Shown here one piece after another: positions 10,330 through 19,675 of a DNA stretch of 64,000 bases. Below the pieces are notes generated by a model that was not told the origin of the DNA, searched no databases, and was given only the letters and a program-made list of their open reading frames with translations. Each line of letters opens with the position of its first letter. The first letter of the stretch is position 1. The DNA comes from Bacillus sp. ISL-41 (GTDB lineage: Bacteria; Bacillota; Bacilli; Bacillales; Cytobacillaceae): assembly GCF_018613235.1 (NCBI RefSeq), contig NZ_JAGGQP010000012.1, forward strand, positions 1-64,000, read 5' to 3'. The position numbers were made by a program, and so were the translations under genes.

Positions 10330-10408
10330 GAGCAGGGGGACGGTTCTCCTGCTCACTTTTTTTGTGTCCGGGCGGTTAAATGTGAGCACAAGAACCGTCC
10401 CTCTGACA
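10330..10408. repeat. REP-like inverted pair, simple type
   Basis: Two inverted copies of the 26-base unit (core GGGACGGTTCT and AGAACCGTCCC) are separated by about 28 bases containing TTTTTTTGTGTCCG. It ends five bases from the stop codon of the M20 peptidase gene and lies before glpP. Confidence 0.9.
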
Positions 10409-10412
10409 ACAT

Positions 10413-11555
10413 TTACTCCTCATCCTTTGTCCCAATACTAACCAGCAGGTTTGTGAAAAATGCTGCTCGTTCTGGGATTTGGCTGATGATGATGTGTTCG
10501 TTTCTTGCATGGATTCCGTCACCAATGATACCAAGGCCATCCAGGGTTGGGATTCCCATGTTGGCTGTGAGGTTTCCGTCACTTCCTCCTCCAACAGAAG
10601 CTTCTTTTAATTTGAAGCCTTCTTCTTTTGCTGCTTCTTTGGCGGTCTGGAATAGATCTTTTGTATCTTGGTTTCGTTCCATCGGCGGGCGAGAAATGCC
10701 CCCTCGAACGTCGATACTTGTTCCCTCTGTGAATGGTGTCAGTCCACAAATTACTTCATCAATGTTTTCTTGTTCTTCACTGGTTATCGCACGGACATCG
10801 ATGCCAATCTCTGCATGATCAGCCACGACATTGAGCTTGCCTCCGCCTTTAACAAATCCAACATTGACTGTGGTTCCGGCCTCGTAATCTGTCAATGACT
10901 CTAAATAATCAATGACCTTGGCAGCCTCTTGAATAGCACTTGCTCCTTCATGATGGTTGTTGCCAGCGTGGGCAGCCTTGCCTGTAATATCAATATGATA
11001 ACGCGCTGACCCTTTTCTAGCTGTTTTTAAGGCACCCGTCCGAACAACGGGTGGTTCCGTAACCAATGCATAATCACAATCCTTCGCTATCTCTTCAATA
11101 ACATAGCGTGATGTCGGACTGCTCACCTCTTCATCACTGGTAAAAAGGAAAACAATTTTCTTTGAGAACGGGATGTTCAGTTCCTTAATGGCTCTTATTG
11201 CCCAAAGCGCTTGCACAAGGCCTCCCTTCATATCCAGGATGCCAGGCCCATATGCACAATCGCCTTCGATTTTAAACTCTAATTCTCCAGGCTCCCATAC
11301 TGTATCAAAGTGGGAAAGGATTAAGATGGTTTCATCTCCTTCCCCGAATTCAAATTTCAAATGATTCCCGTACTTCTCTTCTTCCAACACTTCTGCCCGT
11401 TCGCCAAAGTAGCGATATAAAAGCTCCTGTATCCTCTCTCCACACTCGTCCACGAGTTTTTTATTTAAGGATGGAGAATCACTTTCGACCAGAAACTTGA
11501 TATCATCTAAAATCTCCTGCAAATGGTCCTCCATAAACTGCCTTATGGAATCCAT
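10413..11555 (-). CDS. M20 family metallopeptidase (carboxypeptidase G2-like)
   Basis: This protein of about 380 residues has the M20 dizinc pattern: SHFDTVW (His and Asp), GPGILDMKGG (bridging Asp), TSDEEVSS (catalytic and zinc Glu pair), EPP and a late His in ARNEH. There is an internal dimerisation domain with GKAAHAGNNHHEGASA. The family cleaves terminal amino acids from peptides or acyl amino acids; the substrate cannot be read from the sequence. I prefer the ATG at 11555; a GTG at 11564 in frame is also possible. The stop codon is five bases from a REP-like pair. It is divergent from the amino acid transporter operon. Confidence 0.9.
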   Translation of the reverse strand: MDSIRQFMEDHLQEILDDIKFLVESDSPSLNKKLVDECGERIQELLYRYFGERAEVLEEEKYGNHLKFEFGEGDETILILSHFDTVWEPGELEFKIEGDCAYGPGILDMKGGLVQALWAIRAIKELNIPFSKKIVFLFTSDEEVSSPTSRYVIEEIAKDCDYALVTEPPVVRTGALKTARKGSARYHIDITGKAAHAGNNHHEGASAIQEAAKVIDYLESLTDYEAGTTVNVGFVKGGGKLNVVADHAEIGIDVRAITSEEQENIDEVICGLTPFTEGTSIDVRGGISRPPMERNQDTKDLFQTAKEAAKEEGFKLKEASVGGGSDGNLTANMGIPTLDGLGIIGDGIHARNEHIIISQIPERAAFFTNLLVSIGTKDEE

Positions 11556-11630
11556 TAATATCACGCTGCTTTCTTAAATTTATTTGATAAATCCGCGTAT
11601 TCGATTTTACTATTATAACATTTACATAGT

Positions 11631-11711
11631 GTGCAGGGGGACGGTTCTCGTGCTCACTTTTTTGGTGCCAGTGCACTGAAAGGTGAGCACAAGAACCGTC
11701 CCTGTGCTAAC
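11631..11711. repeat. REP-like inverted pair, simple type
   Basis: An inverted pair of units with cores GGGACGGTTCT and AGAACCGTCCC brackets about 28 bases starting CACTTTTTTGGTGCC. It is in the divergent region between the M20 peptidase and the ABC transporter, one of the few copies at 5' ends of genes on both sides. Confidence 0.9.
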
Positions 11712-11817
11712 ATTCTACCCCTCCCAAAAGTCCCAAAAGCCTTTTCTTTTGCATCGGACAGGAAATGTTTGTTAACATGACTAATGTACTGAATTATCAA
11801 ATAATTGGAGGGGTTGG

Positions 11818-12600
11818 ATGAAAAAAATAAAGATATTTGGCTTTTTAATGATGGCAGTGATGCTGGTTTTGGCTGCATGCGGATCGAATGATGCAGCAAA
11901 CGGCAGCGGGGATGAAGACGGGAGCAAAACGTACACTGTTGGTACGGATACTACTTATCCTCCGTTTGAATTTGAAGAAAAGGGTGAGTATAAAGGAATT
12001 GATATCGATATCATCAATGCCATTGCGGAGGAAGAGGGCTTTGAAATTGAATTGAAGCCGATGGACTTCGGAGGCATCATCCCAGCGATTCTTGCTGATC
12101 AGCTGGACGTAGCCATTGCCGGCATGAGCATCACGGATGACCGAAAAGAAAAAGTTGACTTTTCAGATCCATACTTTGATGCGGGGTTAACACTTGTTGT
12201 TTCAGAAGATAACAACGACATTACCAGCGTTGATGACTTGAAAGGTAAAGTTGTCGCCGTTAAGAATGGTACAACAGGTGCTGACCATGCCGAGAAAATC
12301 AAAGATGAGGCTGGCATTAAAGAAGTTCGCCAATTCAATGACAGCCCATCCATGTTCCAGGAAGTGGCAAATGGGAACGCAGATGTATTGATTGAAGACT
12401 ACCCGGTTATCGCCTATGCCATCAAAACAAGCGGCCTTGACCTAAAGACCGTTGGGGACCGCCTGAATGGCGACCAGTATGGCATCGCTGTAAAAAAAGG
12501 CGAGAACCAGGAACTGCTTGAAAAAATCAACAGCGGCCTTCAAAAAATCAGGGACAACGGCAAGTACGAGGAAATCTTGAACACTTATCTTGAAGAGTAA
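11818..12600 (+). CDS. Polar amino acid ABC transporter, substrate-binding lipoprotein
   Basis: The 260-residue protein has a lipoprotein signal peptide ending in LVLAACGSN, so it is anchored at Cys21 outside the membrane. The mature part is a family 3 solute-binding protein with VGTDTTYPPFEFEEKGEYKG, FGGIIPAIL and the MSITDDRKEKVDFSDPYF hinge region. The fold and gene order match arginine, glutamine or cystine uptake systems of Bacillus (ArtP and YqiX type), but the exact substrate cannot be decided. The start follows GGAGGGG. It is the first gene of a three-gene operon. Confidence 0.93.
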   Translation: MKKIKIFGFLMMAVMLVLAACGSNDAANGSGDEDGSKTYTVGTDTTYPPFEFEEKGEYKGIDIDIINAIAEEEGFEIELKPMDFGGIIPAILADQLDVAIAGMSITDDRKEKVDFSDPYFDAGLTLVVSEDNNDITSVDDLKGKVVAVKNGTTGADHAEKIKDEAGIKEVRQFNDSPSMFQEVANGNADVLIEDYPVIAYAIKTSGLDLKTVGDRLNGDQYGIAVKKGENQELLEKINSGLQKIRDNGKYEEILNTYLEE

Positions 12601-12609
12601 AATTTTTTT

Positions 12610-12642
12610 CAGCGCGCTCCCAGTAAGCGCGCTGTCTTTTTC
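12610..12642 (+). terminator. Intergenic hairpin between binding protein and permease genes
   Basis: The stem CAGCGCG/CGCGCTG is followed by TCTTTTTCT. It lies 10 bases after the binding-protein stop. It is probably a partial terminator that lets the binding protein be made in excess over the membrane components, a common design in such operons. Confidence 0.75.
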
Positions 12643-12664
12643 TAATAAAGAAAGGAGCTAGAAA

Positions 12665-13309
12665 ATGGAAATATTCCAGGAAGCCCTTCCCGTCTTATGG
12701 GCCGGGATAAAACTGACAGCCTATATAACACTTATCGGCTTGCTGTTTGGATTCATCATCGGTTTAATTACAGCACTTTTCCGCCTTTCTCCGATTCCGC
12801 CTTTACGGTGGATCGCCATTTGGTTCATTAACTTTGTACGCGGAACGCCTTTCCTCGTTCAATTATTCTTTATATATTTCGGTTTGAATTCACTTCCCTT
12901 CATTTCGCTGCAACCTGTTACCGCAGGGATCGTTGGGATTGCCATCAATGCAGGCGCCTATATAGCTGAAATTGTCCGAGCCGGCATCCAGTCCATCGAC
13001 AAAGGACAAACGGAAGCTGCACGGACTCTGGGACTGACCAGTGCGCAGACGATGCGTTATATCATCCTGCCGCAGGCATTAAGAAGGATGCTGCCGACAT
13101 TTGTGAACCAGGCGATCATCAGCCTGAAGGACACCTCGCTTCTGTCTGTCATCGGAATCGCGGAACTGACACAAAGAGGGCAAGTCGTCGTATCAGCAAC
13201 CTATGAACCTTTCAAAATATGGGGAATGGTCGCTCTCATGTACTTCATCCTGATTTACTTGTTGACCAAACTCGGCGACTTTATAGAGAGGAGGTATGAA
13301 CTGCGATGA
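12665..13309 (+). CDS. Polar amino acid ABC transporter, permease
   Basis: The 214-residue membrane protein has the HisM/GlnP-type pattern: about five hydrophobic spans, [15 protein letters not shown], and the EAA loop [24 protein letters not shown] that docks on the ATPase. It starts at an ATG after AAAGGAG. Its TGA overlaps the next gene's ATG by four bases, so both are probably coupled in translation. Confidence 0.93.
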   Translation: MEIFQEALPVLWAGIKLTAYITLIGLLFGFIIGLITALFRLSPIPPLRWIAIWFINFVRGTPFLVQLFFIYFGLNSLPFISLQPVTAGIVGIAINAGAYIAEIVRAGIQSIDKGQTEAARTLGLTSAQTMRYIILPQALRRMLPTFVNQAIISLKDTSLLSVIGIAELTQRGQVVVSATYEPFKIWGMVALMYFILIYLLTKLGDFIERRYELR

Positions 13310-14034
13310 GTGTGATCCAGGTCAATAACCTTAAAAAATCCTTTGGGGAACTTGAAGTTTTAAAAGATATCAGTACAGAGGTGAAAGAGCAGGAAGTGGT
13401 CTGTGTCGTAGGTCCTTCCGGCTCTGGAAAAAGCACCTTCCTGCGTTGCTTGAATAGACTCGAGGAAATCACAGATGGCCATGTCATCGTGAATGGAAAT
13501 GACATCACCGACCCGAAAATCAACATCAATAAAATCCGCCAGGAAGTAGGGATGGTGTTCCAGCACTTCAATCTCTTTCCTCATAAAACCGTGCTGCAAA
13601 ACATTACGCTGGCACCGATCAAAGCCAAGGGTGTCGACAAAGAGGCTGCCAAACAGACAGCCCTTGAACTTCTCAGGAAAGTAGGCCTTGAGGAAAAAGC
13701 AGATAGCTATCCCGGAGAATTATCCGGAGGACAAAAGCAGCGTGTCGCCATTGCCAGGGCACTTGCCATGGAACCAAAGGTCATGCTGTTCGATGAACCA
13801 ACCTCTGCCCTCGACCCCGAGATGATCGGAGAAGTCCTCGAGGTTATGAAAGACCTCGCCCGAGAAGGCATGACAATGGTCGTCGTGACACATGAAATGG
13901 GATTCGCCCGTGAAGTCGGCGACCGCGTCATCTTCATGGACGGCGGGTATATCGTTGAAGAGGATGTACCAGGCGAGTTGTTTGGGAATCCTAAACATGA
14001 ACGTACGAAGGCTTTTCTGGGGAAGGTGTTGTAA
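13306..14034 (+). CDS. Polar amino acid ABC transporter, ATP-binding protein
   Basis: The 242-residue protein is a GlnQ-type ATPase with Walker [10 protein letters not shown], signature LSGGQKQR, Walker [15 protein letters not shown] and the switch histidine in VTHEMGFA. The length is normal. It ends the operon; the region after it contains a composite REP-like element with a terminator hairpin rather than a simple terminator. Confidence 0.95.
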   Translation: MSVIQVNNLKKSFGELEVLKDISTEVKEQEVVCVVGPSGSGKSTFLRCLNRLEEITDGHVIVNGNDITDPKININKIRQEVGMVFQHFNLFPHKTVLQNITLAPIKAKGVDKEAAKQTALELLRKVGLEEKADSYPGELSGGQKQRVAIARALAMEPKVMLFDEPTSALDPEMIGEVLEVMKDLAREGMTMVVVTHEMGFAREVGDRVIFMDGGYIVEEDVPGELFGNPKHERTKAFLGKVL

Positions 14035-14050
14035 AGGGGATGGTGAAGCA

Positions 14051-14260
14051 ATCACAGGGACGGTTCTTGTGCTCACTCTCCACCGTCGTGAGCAAGCACA
14101 GGGACGGTTCCACTGCTTTTTTTTGCCTTGCCGGCAGGCAAAGGATGAAAAACCAGGGATGGTACCTACATATATTCCCACCAATATTAAAAAACTCGAT
14201 TGCATTAGTCTGCAATCGGGTTTTTTAATAAGAAGTTTGAGCAGGAGAAACGTCCCCTTT
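14051..14260. repeat. Composite REP-like element with two forward units, a terminator and one reverse unit
   Basis: Two direct units (14051-14075 and 14096-14117) are followed by a bidirectional hairpin of the CTCGATTGC/GCAATCGGG class and a decayed reverse unit at 14238-14260 (GAAACGTCCC). It fills the space between the convergent ABC ATPase and small membrane protein genes. Confidence 0.85.
14189..14226 (+). terminator. Terminator hairpin nested in a REP-like element
   Basis: AAAAAACTCGATTGC pairs with GCAATCGGGTTTTTT around a short loop. A-tract and T-tract on the two sides allow termination from both directions. It is the likely terminator of the amino acid transporter operon. Confidence 0.85.
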
Positions 14261-14282
14261 CCTGATTTAATTATTTTTTATA

Positions 14283-14309
14283 AAAAAGAATCCCCACCAT
14301 CGGGGATTC
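14283..14309 (-). terminator. Terminator overlapping the stop codon of the 123-residue membrane protein
   Basis: GAATCCCC/GGGGATTC is followed on the minus strand by TTTTTTATAA. The TGA stop codon overlaps the start of the stem by two bases. Confidence 0.85.
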
Positions 14310-14679
14310 ATCCTAATAACGCCATTAATATACCAAGAGACACAAAACCCAATACAACCATTCCGATAATTAATCCAACAATAATGGCTGCCATCTGCCA
14401 ATCTGACACTAACCATGTAAACAATCCGATAATCGCCACGATTCCAAAGAAACCGACTGGAAAGACCATTGACAGAGTAGCCAATACAGGGAACACAAAA
14501 AACATCCCTACAGCTAAACCGCCCATCGCTTCCCCAAAATCTGTACGAGGTATCCTTTTCCTTACGATAGGTCTATAATGAGGCACCCTTCTTTTCCTTG
14601 ATGATGATTTCTTTCTTCGAGGACTATCCCCCAACATTCCCGTATCACTTGTATAATAGTTTTCATCTTCCCAACCCAT
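14308..14679 (-). CDS. Small membrane protein of unknown function
   Basis: The 123-residue protein has an acidic N terminus, then a very basic stretch (PRRKKSSSRKRR, about residues 20-31) and two or three hydrophobic segments from residue 50 onward (VGMFFVFPVLATL, VAIIGLFTWLV, IIVGLIIGMVVLGF). I do not recognise the family. The basic block before the first span suggests the N terminus stays inside the cell. It is a single gene with its own terminator. Confidence 0.65.
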   Translation of the reverse strand: MGWEDENYYTSDTGMLGDSPRRKKSSSRKRRVPHYRPIVRKRIPRTDFGEAMGGLAVGMFFVFPVLATLSMVFPVGFFGIVAIIGLFTWLVSDWQMAAIIVGLIIGMVVLGFVSLGILMALLG

Positions 14680-15002
14680 CTATCTTCACCCATCCTGTAT
14701 GTATTAACTAACCTATGGTACATTCAGAACCATAGAATGGATAGTAACAATTCCTTCCATACGAACCAATTTGGATCCCCGGACAAATAAAATAATCACC
14801 ACCAAGCTTATATCTTATATCCCCCAATTCCCTTAATGATATAAGTAACTTAACCATTGTTGAACTATTTCAACTCCCAAAAGCGACGCGCATCACCGTC
14901 TCAGTACCTCTGTGTTTCTGTCCATAGGGAGCCCGATAGATTTTGAATTGCTGAATGTTTGAACGCATTATCTAAAATTCATCTCTACTGAAGAATTCCT
15001 CA
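14680..15002. other. Intergenic stretch without a recognised gene
   Basis: I see no coding region or conserved RNA here. The stretch is the upstream region of the small membrane protein; the repeat-associated hairpin begins right after it. Confidence 0.5.
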
Positions 15003-15125
15003 CTAAAAAGCCCGACCGCTTTCTAAAGCAATCGGGCTCTCCTCTGATATTTTTTGAGCAGGAGAACCGTCCCTCTGCTTACCTCTGCTTGAGAAATGTG
15101 AGCAGAAGAACCGTCCCTCTGCTTG
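15003..15125. repeat. Terminator hairpin followed by two direct reverse REP-like units
   Basis: A hairpin AGCCCGA.../...TCGGGCT at 15007-15038 precedes two same-direction units (15056-15081 and 15099-15124) with core AGAACCGTCCC. No forward partner remains, so this looks like half of a composite element. It ends about 13 bases from the stop of the 350-residue hypothetical gene. Confidence 0.85.
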
Positions 15126-15137
15126 TTTTTTCTCCTC

Positions 15138-16190
15138 TTATAAATTCCGGTTATTAAAGTAATTTTCTAAATACTCAAGGTCTGTTTCATAGGCATTAAT
15201 TGATTTGCTAAAATCACCATTTATGCCGTCTCTTCTATTTGAATTATCTAAGAGCCATTGAATATGTGAGACTATTTTTGAGATTGGGATATTCCTCATT
15301 GCTTTATGAATGGCGATCCATCTTTCTAGATCCGACTTGTCTGAGACTTCATAGCCATACTTTCTTAAATCACTTACCTCTTTCCAGTTTTCTGCAAATC
15401 CAGTTTTTTTATTATTTTTTTCGTCTCCTCCGTAATTTGATGCCTCAATTGGCTGCAAGTACATTCCTTCTTTTTTCAGCTGATAATATTCATTAAGTAT
15501 CTTAAGTTTCGACTGGAACTTTACATGACCTGAAATATCTACTAAAAATCCCCATGTGAAAAGTTCCTCTTCCGTAATCCAATTAAATAACAAATCCCAA
15601 TGTCCATGTAAATAGTCAAAAGCTTTATCTAACAGTTTTTTATCAATTATCCTTACAAAGTATAATAACTTTAATATCCAATCATCGTTTCTAGTAACTA
15701 AACTAGCCTTTATTAGTTCGTCCATATAAAGAGTGAATACCTCTTTATAAATAGGAAAAAGGTGCTCTTTCTTACTTGATAAGAACTCGAACAATAGCCG
15801 AAGATGTAGTTCTTCAATTTTATTCTTACTTAGCAGTTGTTTTACGAGTTTTTTAAACGCCGCTTCTACATCTATTGGTTTTAGTTCTCTATCATTAATA
15901 GATAAAAAGTTTTTATGCACATATAAATAAGCCAAATCTACTCTATCAACTTTTATCAAGAAAGTTACAAGATCTATTAATTCCTTATAACTATTAAACA
16001 TAGAATTATTTAAGTCCATGAAAACACTATAGTCATCTTCAGAGCCTTTAGGTATCAAGATCTTTAAAAAGAACTCTAAATCCGTTTTTAAAATGGAGCC
16101 TTTCACTCTCTTTTTCAATTTATTATTAAGTTGTTTTAAATGTAAATTCTCTTGTTTTAGGTGTATTTGTTCTTCTGTTGTAAAAGTCAT
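15138..16190 (-). CDS. Hypothetical protein with N-terminal coiled coil
   Basis: The protein has 350 residues. The first 30 (QIHLKQENLHLKQLNNKLKKRV) form a likely short coiled coil. The rest is charged, rich in Leu, Lys and Phe, and mostly helical in appearance, without signal peptide or membrane spans. I do not recognise a family. AT content is somewhat higher than in the neighbouring transporter genes. It is a single gene, and a REP-like array follows its stop codon. Confidence 0.7.
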   Translation of the reverse strand: MTFTTEEQIHLKQENLHLKQLNNKLKKRVKGSILKTDLEFFLKILIPKGSEDDYSVFMDLNNSMFNSYKELIDLVTFLIKVDRVDLAYLYVHKNFLSINDRELKPIDVEAAFKKLVKQLLSKNKIEELHLRLLFEFLSSKKEHLFPIYKEVFTLYMDELIKASLVTRNDDWILKLLYFVRIIDKKLLDKAFDYLHGHWDLLFNWITEEELFTWGFLVDISGHVKFQSKLKILNEYYQLKKEGMYLQPIEASNYGGDEKNNKKTGFAENWKEVSDLRKYGYEVSDKSDLERWIAIHKAMRNIPISKIVSHIQWLLDNSNRRDGINGDFSKSINAYETDLEYLENYFNNRNL

Positions 16191-16364
16191 CTAAACCCCG
16201 ACCTTATGTCTTGTATTTTTATTGTAACTATTTATGGTATCGGTTTTATTTTCCATTAGTTTAAATCTAAAAGAACGAAAACTTCATTATATGACAGGCC
16301 CAAAAAAATCTTTACCAGTACAGTTAGACCCAATATAATACAGGTAAAATAAGGAGGGAAGATT

Positions 16365-16709
16365 ATGGAATCACAAAATAATCATGTGTGGGAAGACCTC
16401 GTTTCCAAGATTTCGCCTGGTGATAAAATTGACACATTGAAAGGGAAAGCCTTTGCAAAAGTAATGGAGATTAAAAATGATAGAATTCTCCTATTGCTTG
16501 AAAAGGGTGAAATCAGAGAAATGAGGAAGGGCCACGTATTGTCAGCCGTTCAAACCATCATTACAAATGGCAGAGTACGACAAAAAGATGTTCCAGGAAA
16601 TTGTGAGCGTTTTATTCTGGGTGCTCTAAATTTTCTTCCTGAATTTCAACACGTTCAAGAATACGTTGCTTCCGAGGGGAAAAAAGTGCATTTTATCAAG
16701 TTAAAATAA
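16365..16709 (+). CDS. Hypothetical protein, 114 residues
   Basis: The gene has a strong ribosome binding site (AAGGAGGGA) before the ATG. The product is a soluble small protein with a central VMEIKNDRILLLLEKGEIREMRKGH stretch that could be a small beta barrel. I do not recognise the family. It is a single gene; a REP-like pair begins 13 bases after its stop and is shared with the convergent chemoreceptor gene. Confidence 0.7.
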   Translation: MESQNNHVWEDLVSKISPGDKIDTLKGKAFAKVMEIKNDRILLLLEKGEIREMRKGHVLSAVQTIITNGRVRQKDVPGNCERFILGALNFLPEFQHVQEYVASEGKKVHFIKLK

Positions 16710-16721
16710 CACAGTGAATGT

Positions 16722-16804
16722 CAAGCACAGGGACGGTTCTAGTGCTCACTTCCAACCACTACGACAGCAAAAAAATGAGCAGGAGAACCGTCCCCCTGCT
16801 CACA
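16722..16804. repeat. REP-like inverted pair, simple type
   Basis: The forward unit (16723-16749) and reverse unit (16776-16803) lie between two convergent genes, 13 and 5 bases from their stop codons. It may be the only transcription end signal for both. Confidence 0.9.
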
Positions 16805-16808
16805 AGAA

Positions 16809-18317
16809 TTATTTAGGTTCTTCCTCAGCGTGATATGCTTCTTCTGATTCAGTCAAGATTGTTGTTGCATTGATTGTTGTATTTTCCATTGAAACTGCAA
16901 TTTTTGAGCTATCGCTTGTCAACGTTTCAACAGTAGCACTCATTTCTTCCAGGCTGGCACTTGATTGTTCCAAGATAGATGCCAGTTCTGCGGTCGATCT
17001 TTGTACATTTGCACTATTGCTTACTACTTCTTCCGATAACTTTTCTGTTCTTTCTAAATCAGTGTAGATTCTCTCAAAACTGCTGGATAGTTTCTCAAAA
17101 AAAGCAACGATTTCTTCTGATGAATTGATTATTGCACCAATTTTATCTTCACTCGTCCCCATTTTCGATAGGGTGGTTTCATTGTCCTTACTTACCTCAG
17201 ATAAATTAACGGTAATATTTTGAGCCGTGCTGTTAGTGATTTCTGCAAGTTTTCTTATTTCATCAGCAACAACTGAAAAACCCCGGCCTGCTTCCCCTGC
17301 TCTAGCAGCTTCAATTGAAGCGTTCAGTGCCAATAGATTGGTTTGCTCAGAAATTTGCTTAATGGCATCTGAAAAAGAGCTTGTCTCTTTGATTTTATTG
17401 CTCAAATTAATAAACATAAGATTTAGATCGAATATAAAAGCTTGTATGTCTTTAACGTCTTTGTTGAACATTAACACCTTCTTCTCACCAGAAGAGGTAA
17501 TCTCATTTGTTTGCAGAGCATCTTTTGATAGACTCTTCATCATCTCTTGTAATTTGAGCATTACTTCAAATGAGACTTCTGCATTTTCAGAGATAGAATT
17601 AATTTGCTCACTTTGCTGCTGACTTCCAACAGACACCTCATTAATGACTTGCTTTATCTCGCTTTGTGCGATGATATTGCTTTGAATATGCTTATTTGTG
17701 TCTGATACTTCCTTCAGTATGTTTCTCATGTTGGACTGTATAAAATCCTTTTGCCTTTTTTGTTCTAAGGCATTTTCTTCAGAATCAAGAATTAGATTAT
17801 TTATAGTTGTAGTTTGCTTTTGGTTAAGGTGAACAATCACAAATAGAAGGATTCCGGATAAAACATACACTAAAAAAACGGTCGGGGCATTTGCCTGTAT
17901 TGTTTCGATTTCCTTCGTTCCTAATATGTAAGTTAAAGTTAGTGGAATAAACCCTAATACATACCCCATAATAAATACTTTTTTGTTTAATTGAACAACG
18001 GAGAAGATTGCCATAAAGAATGTAATAATGACAATGGACCACCCTCCACCAGTCAGATAGCCTCCAACAGTAGTAAAAAACAATGCCATTGTAATACCAA
18101 TATAAGGGAACAACCAATACTTCTTAAAGACTCTTTGAAAAAGAAACAAAGCCAATGTAAATAGCAGCAGCTCAGAGCCATATATTAAACTCTGGGTTGC
18201 GTCTTTAGATACTAAAGATTTTATTAATCCCGCCAAAAGAGATAAAGAAAATACATAAAACATTATAAAGTTCTTCTTTTTAGATTCCTCAATTTGCATT
18301 TGTTTAAGTTTATCCAT
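16809..18317 (-). CDS. Methyl-accepting chemotaxis protein
   Basis: The 502-residue protein has five to six hydrophobic spans in its first 185 residues with almost no extracellular sensor domain, then a linker coiled coil and the cytoplasmic signalling domain. The conserved hairpin tip is present: [20 protein letters not shown] followed by [19 protein letters not shown]. The lack of a large outer domain suggests sensing within the membrane or of a cytoplasmic or energy signal. The start follows AAGGTAGG. The stop is five bases from a REP-like pair. Confidence 0.93.
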   Translation of the reverse strand: MDKLKQMQIEESKKKNFIMFYVFSLSLLAGLIKSLVSKDATQSLIYGSELLLFTLALFLFQRVFKKYWLFPYIGITMALFFTTVGGYLTGGGWSIVIITFFMAIFSVVQLNKKVFIMGYVLGFIPLTLTYILGTKEIETIQANAPTVFLVYVLSGILLFVIVHLNQKQTTTINNLILDSEENALEQKRQKDFIQSNMRNILKEVSDTNKHIQSNIIAQSEIKQVINEVSVGSQQQSEQINSISENAEVSFEVMLKLQEMMKSLSKDALQTNEITSSGEKKVLMFNKDVKDIQAFIFDLNLMFINLSNKIKETSSFSDAIKQISEQTNLLALNASIEAARAGEAGRGFSVVADEIRKLAEITNSTAQNITVNLSEVSKDNETTLSKMGTSEDKIGAIINSSEEIVAFFEKLSSSFERIYTDLERTEKLSEEVVSNSANVQRSTAELASILEQSSASLEEMSATVETLTSDSSKIAVSMENTTINATTILTESEEAYHAEEEPK

Positions 18318-18522
18318 ACTGAATTCCTACCTTACCTCAATTATTTTCGACTATTGCACTTTTATATCGACGAAAGATATAAAATGATAATATTAAAGGT
18401 GGTGGAAAATGTGTCCAAATGATATTCAGAAATATAAATAAAGGCAAAGATAGATGTCTACAGTCTCCAGGTAATAATCAGAATAAATGAACGGGCATTC
18501 TGTTGAGAAAGGAAGTTAAAGT

Positions 18523-18864
18523 TTGAAAAATAATTCAATCAAGTTAATACTAATGATTGCTATGGCTTTAATTTTCTTGGGGTACGTTGTTTTTATTTTT
18601 ACCAACCCGGAAGACACCCGTTTTCTCCCCGTTCTTGCACTAGTGAGTTTGTTTGGGGTTGTCCTTTCAATAATACTCACATACAAAGTCAAAAATTGGT
18701 CATCCTTCATTTTTAATGCTTTGCCGATGTATATACTAGCACTATCCAGTTTTGGCTACTCTATCTTGGGTTCGGATAATTACTTTAAAGTTGCCTTCTT
18801 CTTTCTAATAATTTTATATCTGATTCGGCTTGTGAAAATAGGATGGAAAGATAATACTATTTAA
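18523..18864 (+). CDS. Small membrane protein of unknown function
   Basis: The 113-residue protein is almost entirely hydrophobic, with about four spans (LILMIAMALIFLGYVVFIF, LALVSLFGVVLSIIL, ALPMYILALSSFGYS, VAFFFLIILYLIRLV). The likely start is a TTG at 18523, preceded by AAAGGAAG. I do not recognise a family. It is a single gene, with a hairpin at 18928-18961 between it and the transposase remnant. Confidence 0.6.
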   Translation: MKNNSIKLILMIAMALIFLGYVVFIFTNPEDTRFLPVLALVSLFGVVLSIILTYKVKNWSSFIFNALPMYILALSSFGYSILGSDNYFKVAFFFLIILYLIRLVKIGWKDNTI

Positions 18865-18927
18865 AACTATTAAATTTCTCAATGTCATAGGAGTAGGGCT
18901 CTATGACTGAGGGGAAAATATATCAGT

Positions 18928-18961
18928 AAAAGCCCCACTCATTAATGGGAGTGAGGCTTTT
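18928..18961. terminator. Bidirectional terminator hairpin
   Basis: AAAGCC-CACTC pairs with GAGTG-GGCTTT, with an A-tract before and T-tract after. It lies between the small membrane protein gene and the transposase remnant, whose stop codon is one base further on. Confidence 0.8.
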
Positions 18962-18962
18962 G

Positions 18963-19229
18963 CTATCTGACTAGGTATAACTTTCGATACTTTTTGTTTT
19001 CCTTAACGATTTCACCGAACTTTCCCTCTTTAACCTCTAACTTATCCAAATTATAACAATAAAAATGCGTAAAGTGATCAAATAGCTTATTCACTTGTAC
19101 CATATCATCTTTCCCCTCTTTTAATAGAACATGGATATGGTTGGACATCAAACACCAAGTAATACACCTGTAACCCGATCTTTTTATATATTCTTTAAAT
19201 CTCAAGGAACCTCCTGGGGTCCTCATCAT
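18963..19229 (-). pseudogene. Remnant of a REP-associated tyrosine (Y1) transposase
   Basis: The 88-codon frame contains WCLMSNHIHVLLKEG, which corresponds to the HUH motif region WCLMNNHLHLLVKEG of the complete transposase at 38766-39548. The segment before it (RFKEYIKRSGY) also aligns. The N-terminal start block with the first beta strand is missing, and the C-terminal half with the catalytic tyrosine segment is lost. It is therefore a decayed relative, not a functional gene. Confidence 0.8.
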
Positions 19230-19403
19230 CTCATCGTGCCCTCTTCCCCCTATAGAGAAAACCGTCTTTTCCCCTTTTTTGTTGAATGAACTTTTTTACA
19301 TTATCCAACAGTTTACTATATACCAGTATCCGTTGCTTATTATCTCTCTTAGATTTATTCTCCCTCATAGTACACTCAAAGTGCTGCCAGCTTATTAAAA
19401 GTT

Positions 19404-19446
19404 AAAGGCACGGTGAGCAGCTAAAGGAGCTCATCGTGCCTTTTTT
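19404..19446 (+). terminator. Strong hairpin with T-tract, not linked to an intact gene
   Basis: GGCACG-TGAGC pairs with GCTCA-CGTGCC and is followed by TTTTTT. A partial copy of one arm (CTCATCGTGCC) also occurs at 19231-19241 beside the transposase remnant. It may be a trace of an old repeat family tied to that transposase. Confidence 0.6.
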
Positions 19447-19469
19447 CGTACAAAATTTCAATTTGTCCC

Positions 19470-19492
19470 TTACAAGAACCGTCCCCCCTCTT
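19470..19492. repeat. Single decayed REP-like unit
   Basis: One unit with ACAAGAACCGTCCCCCC and no partner. The 440-base stretch around it otherwise holds only the hairpin at 19404-19446. Confidence 0.6.
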
Positions 19493-19675
19493 ATGGATTG
19501 GCTATATATCTCCTCATTCCGTCCTTGTAAACCCTTGCCACCCCATTTACAGAGTATCCCGCTTCATCATAATGTGCTCGAAAAACAATTTCCCCTATTT
19601 TGTTTATATATCCGGCCTAGCTACCATTTTAATTTAGCCATTTATTATGGATAGCACATGTTTTTACAACAGAAT

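Noticed and set aside
10269-10389. Longer N termini for glpP and other genes, and small ORFs reading RTVPLL-like peptides
   Set aside because: These peptides are translations of the dispersed repeat unit. The frames lack ribosome binding sites, and the family-length starts lie inside.
14040-14228. CRISPR-like impression from regularly repeated GGGACGGTTCT sequences
   Set aside because: Copies alternate in orientation, spacing varies from tens to thousands of bases, and no cas genes are present. It is a dispersed REP-like repeat.
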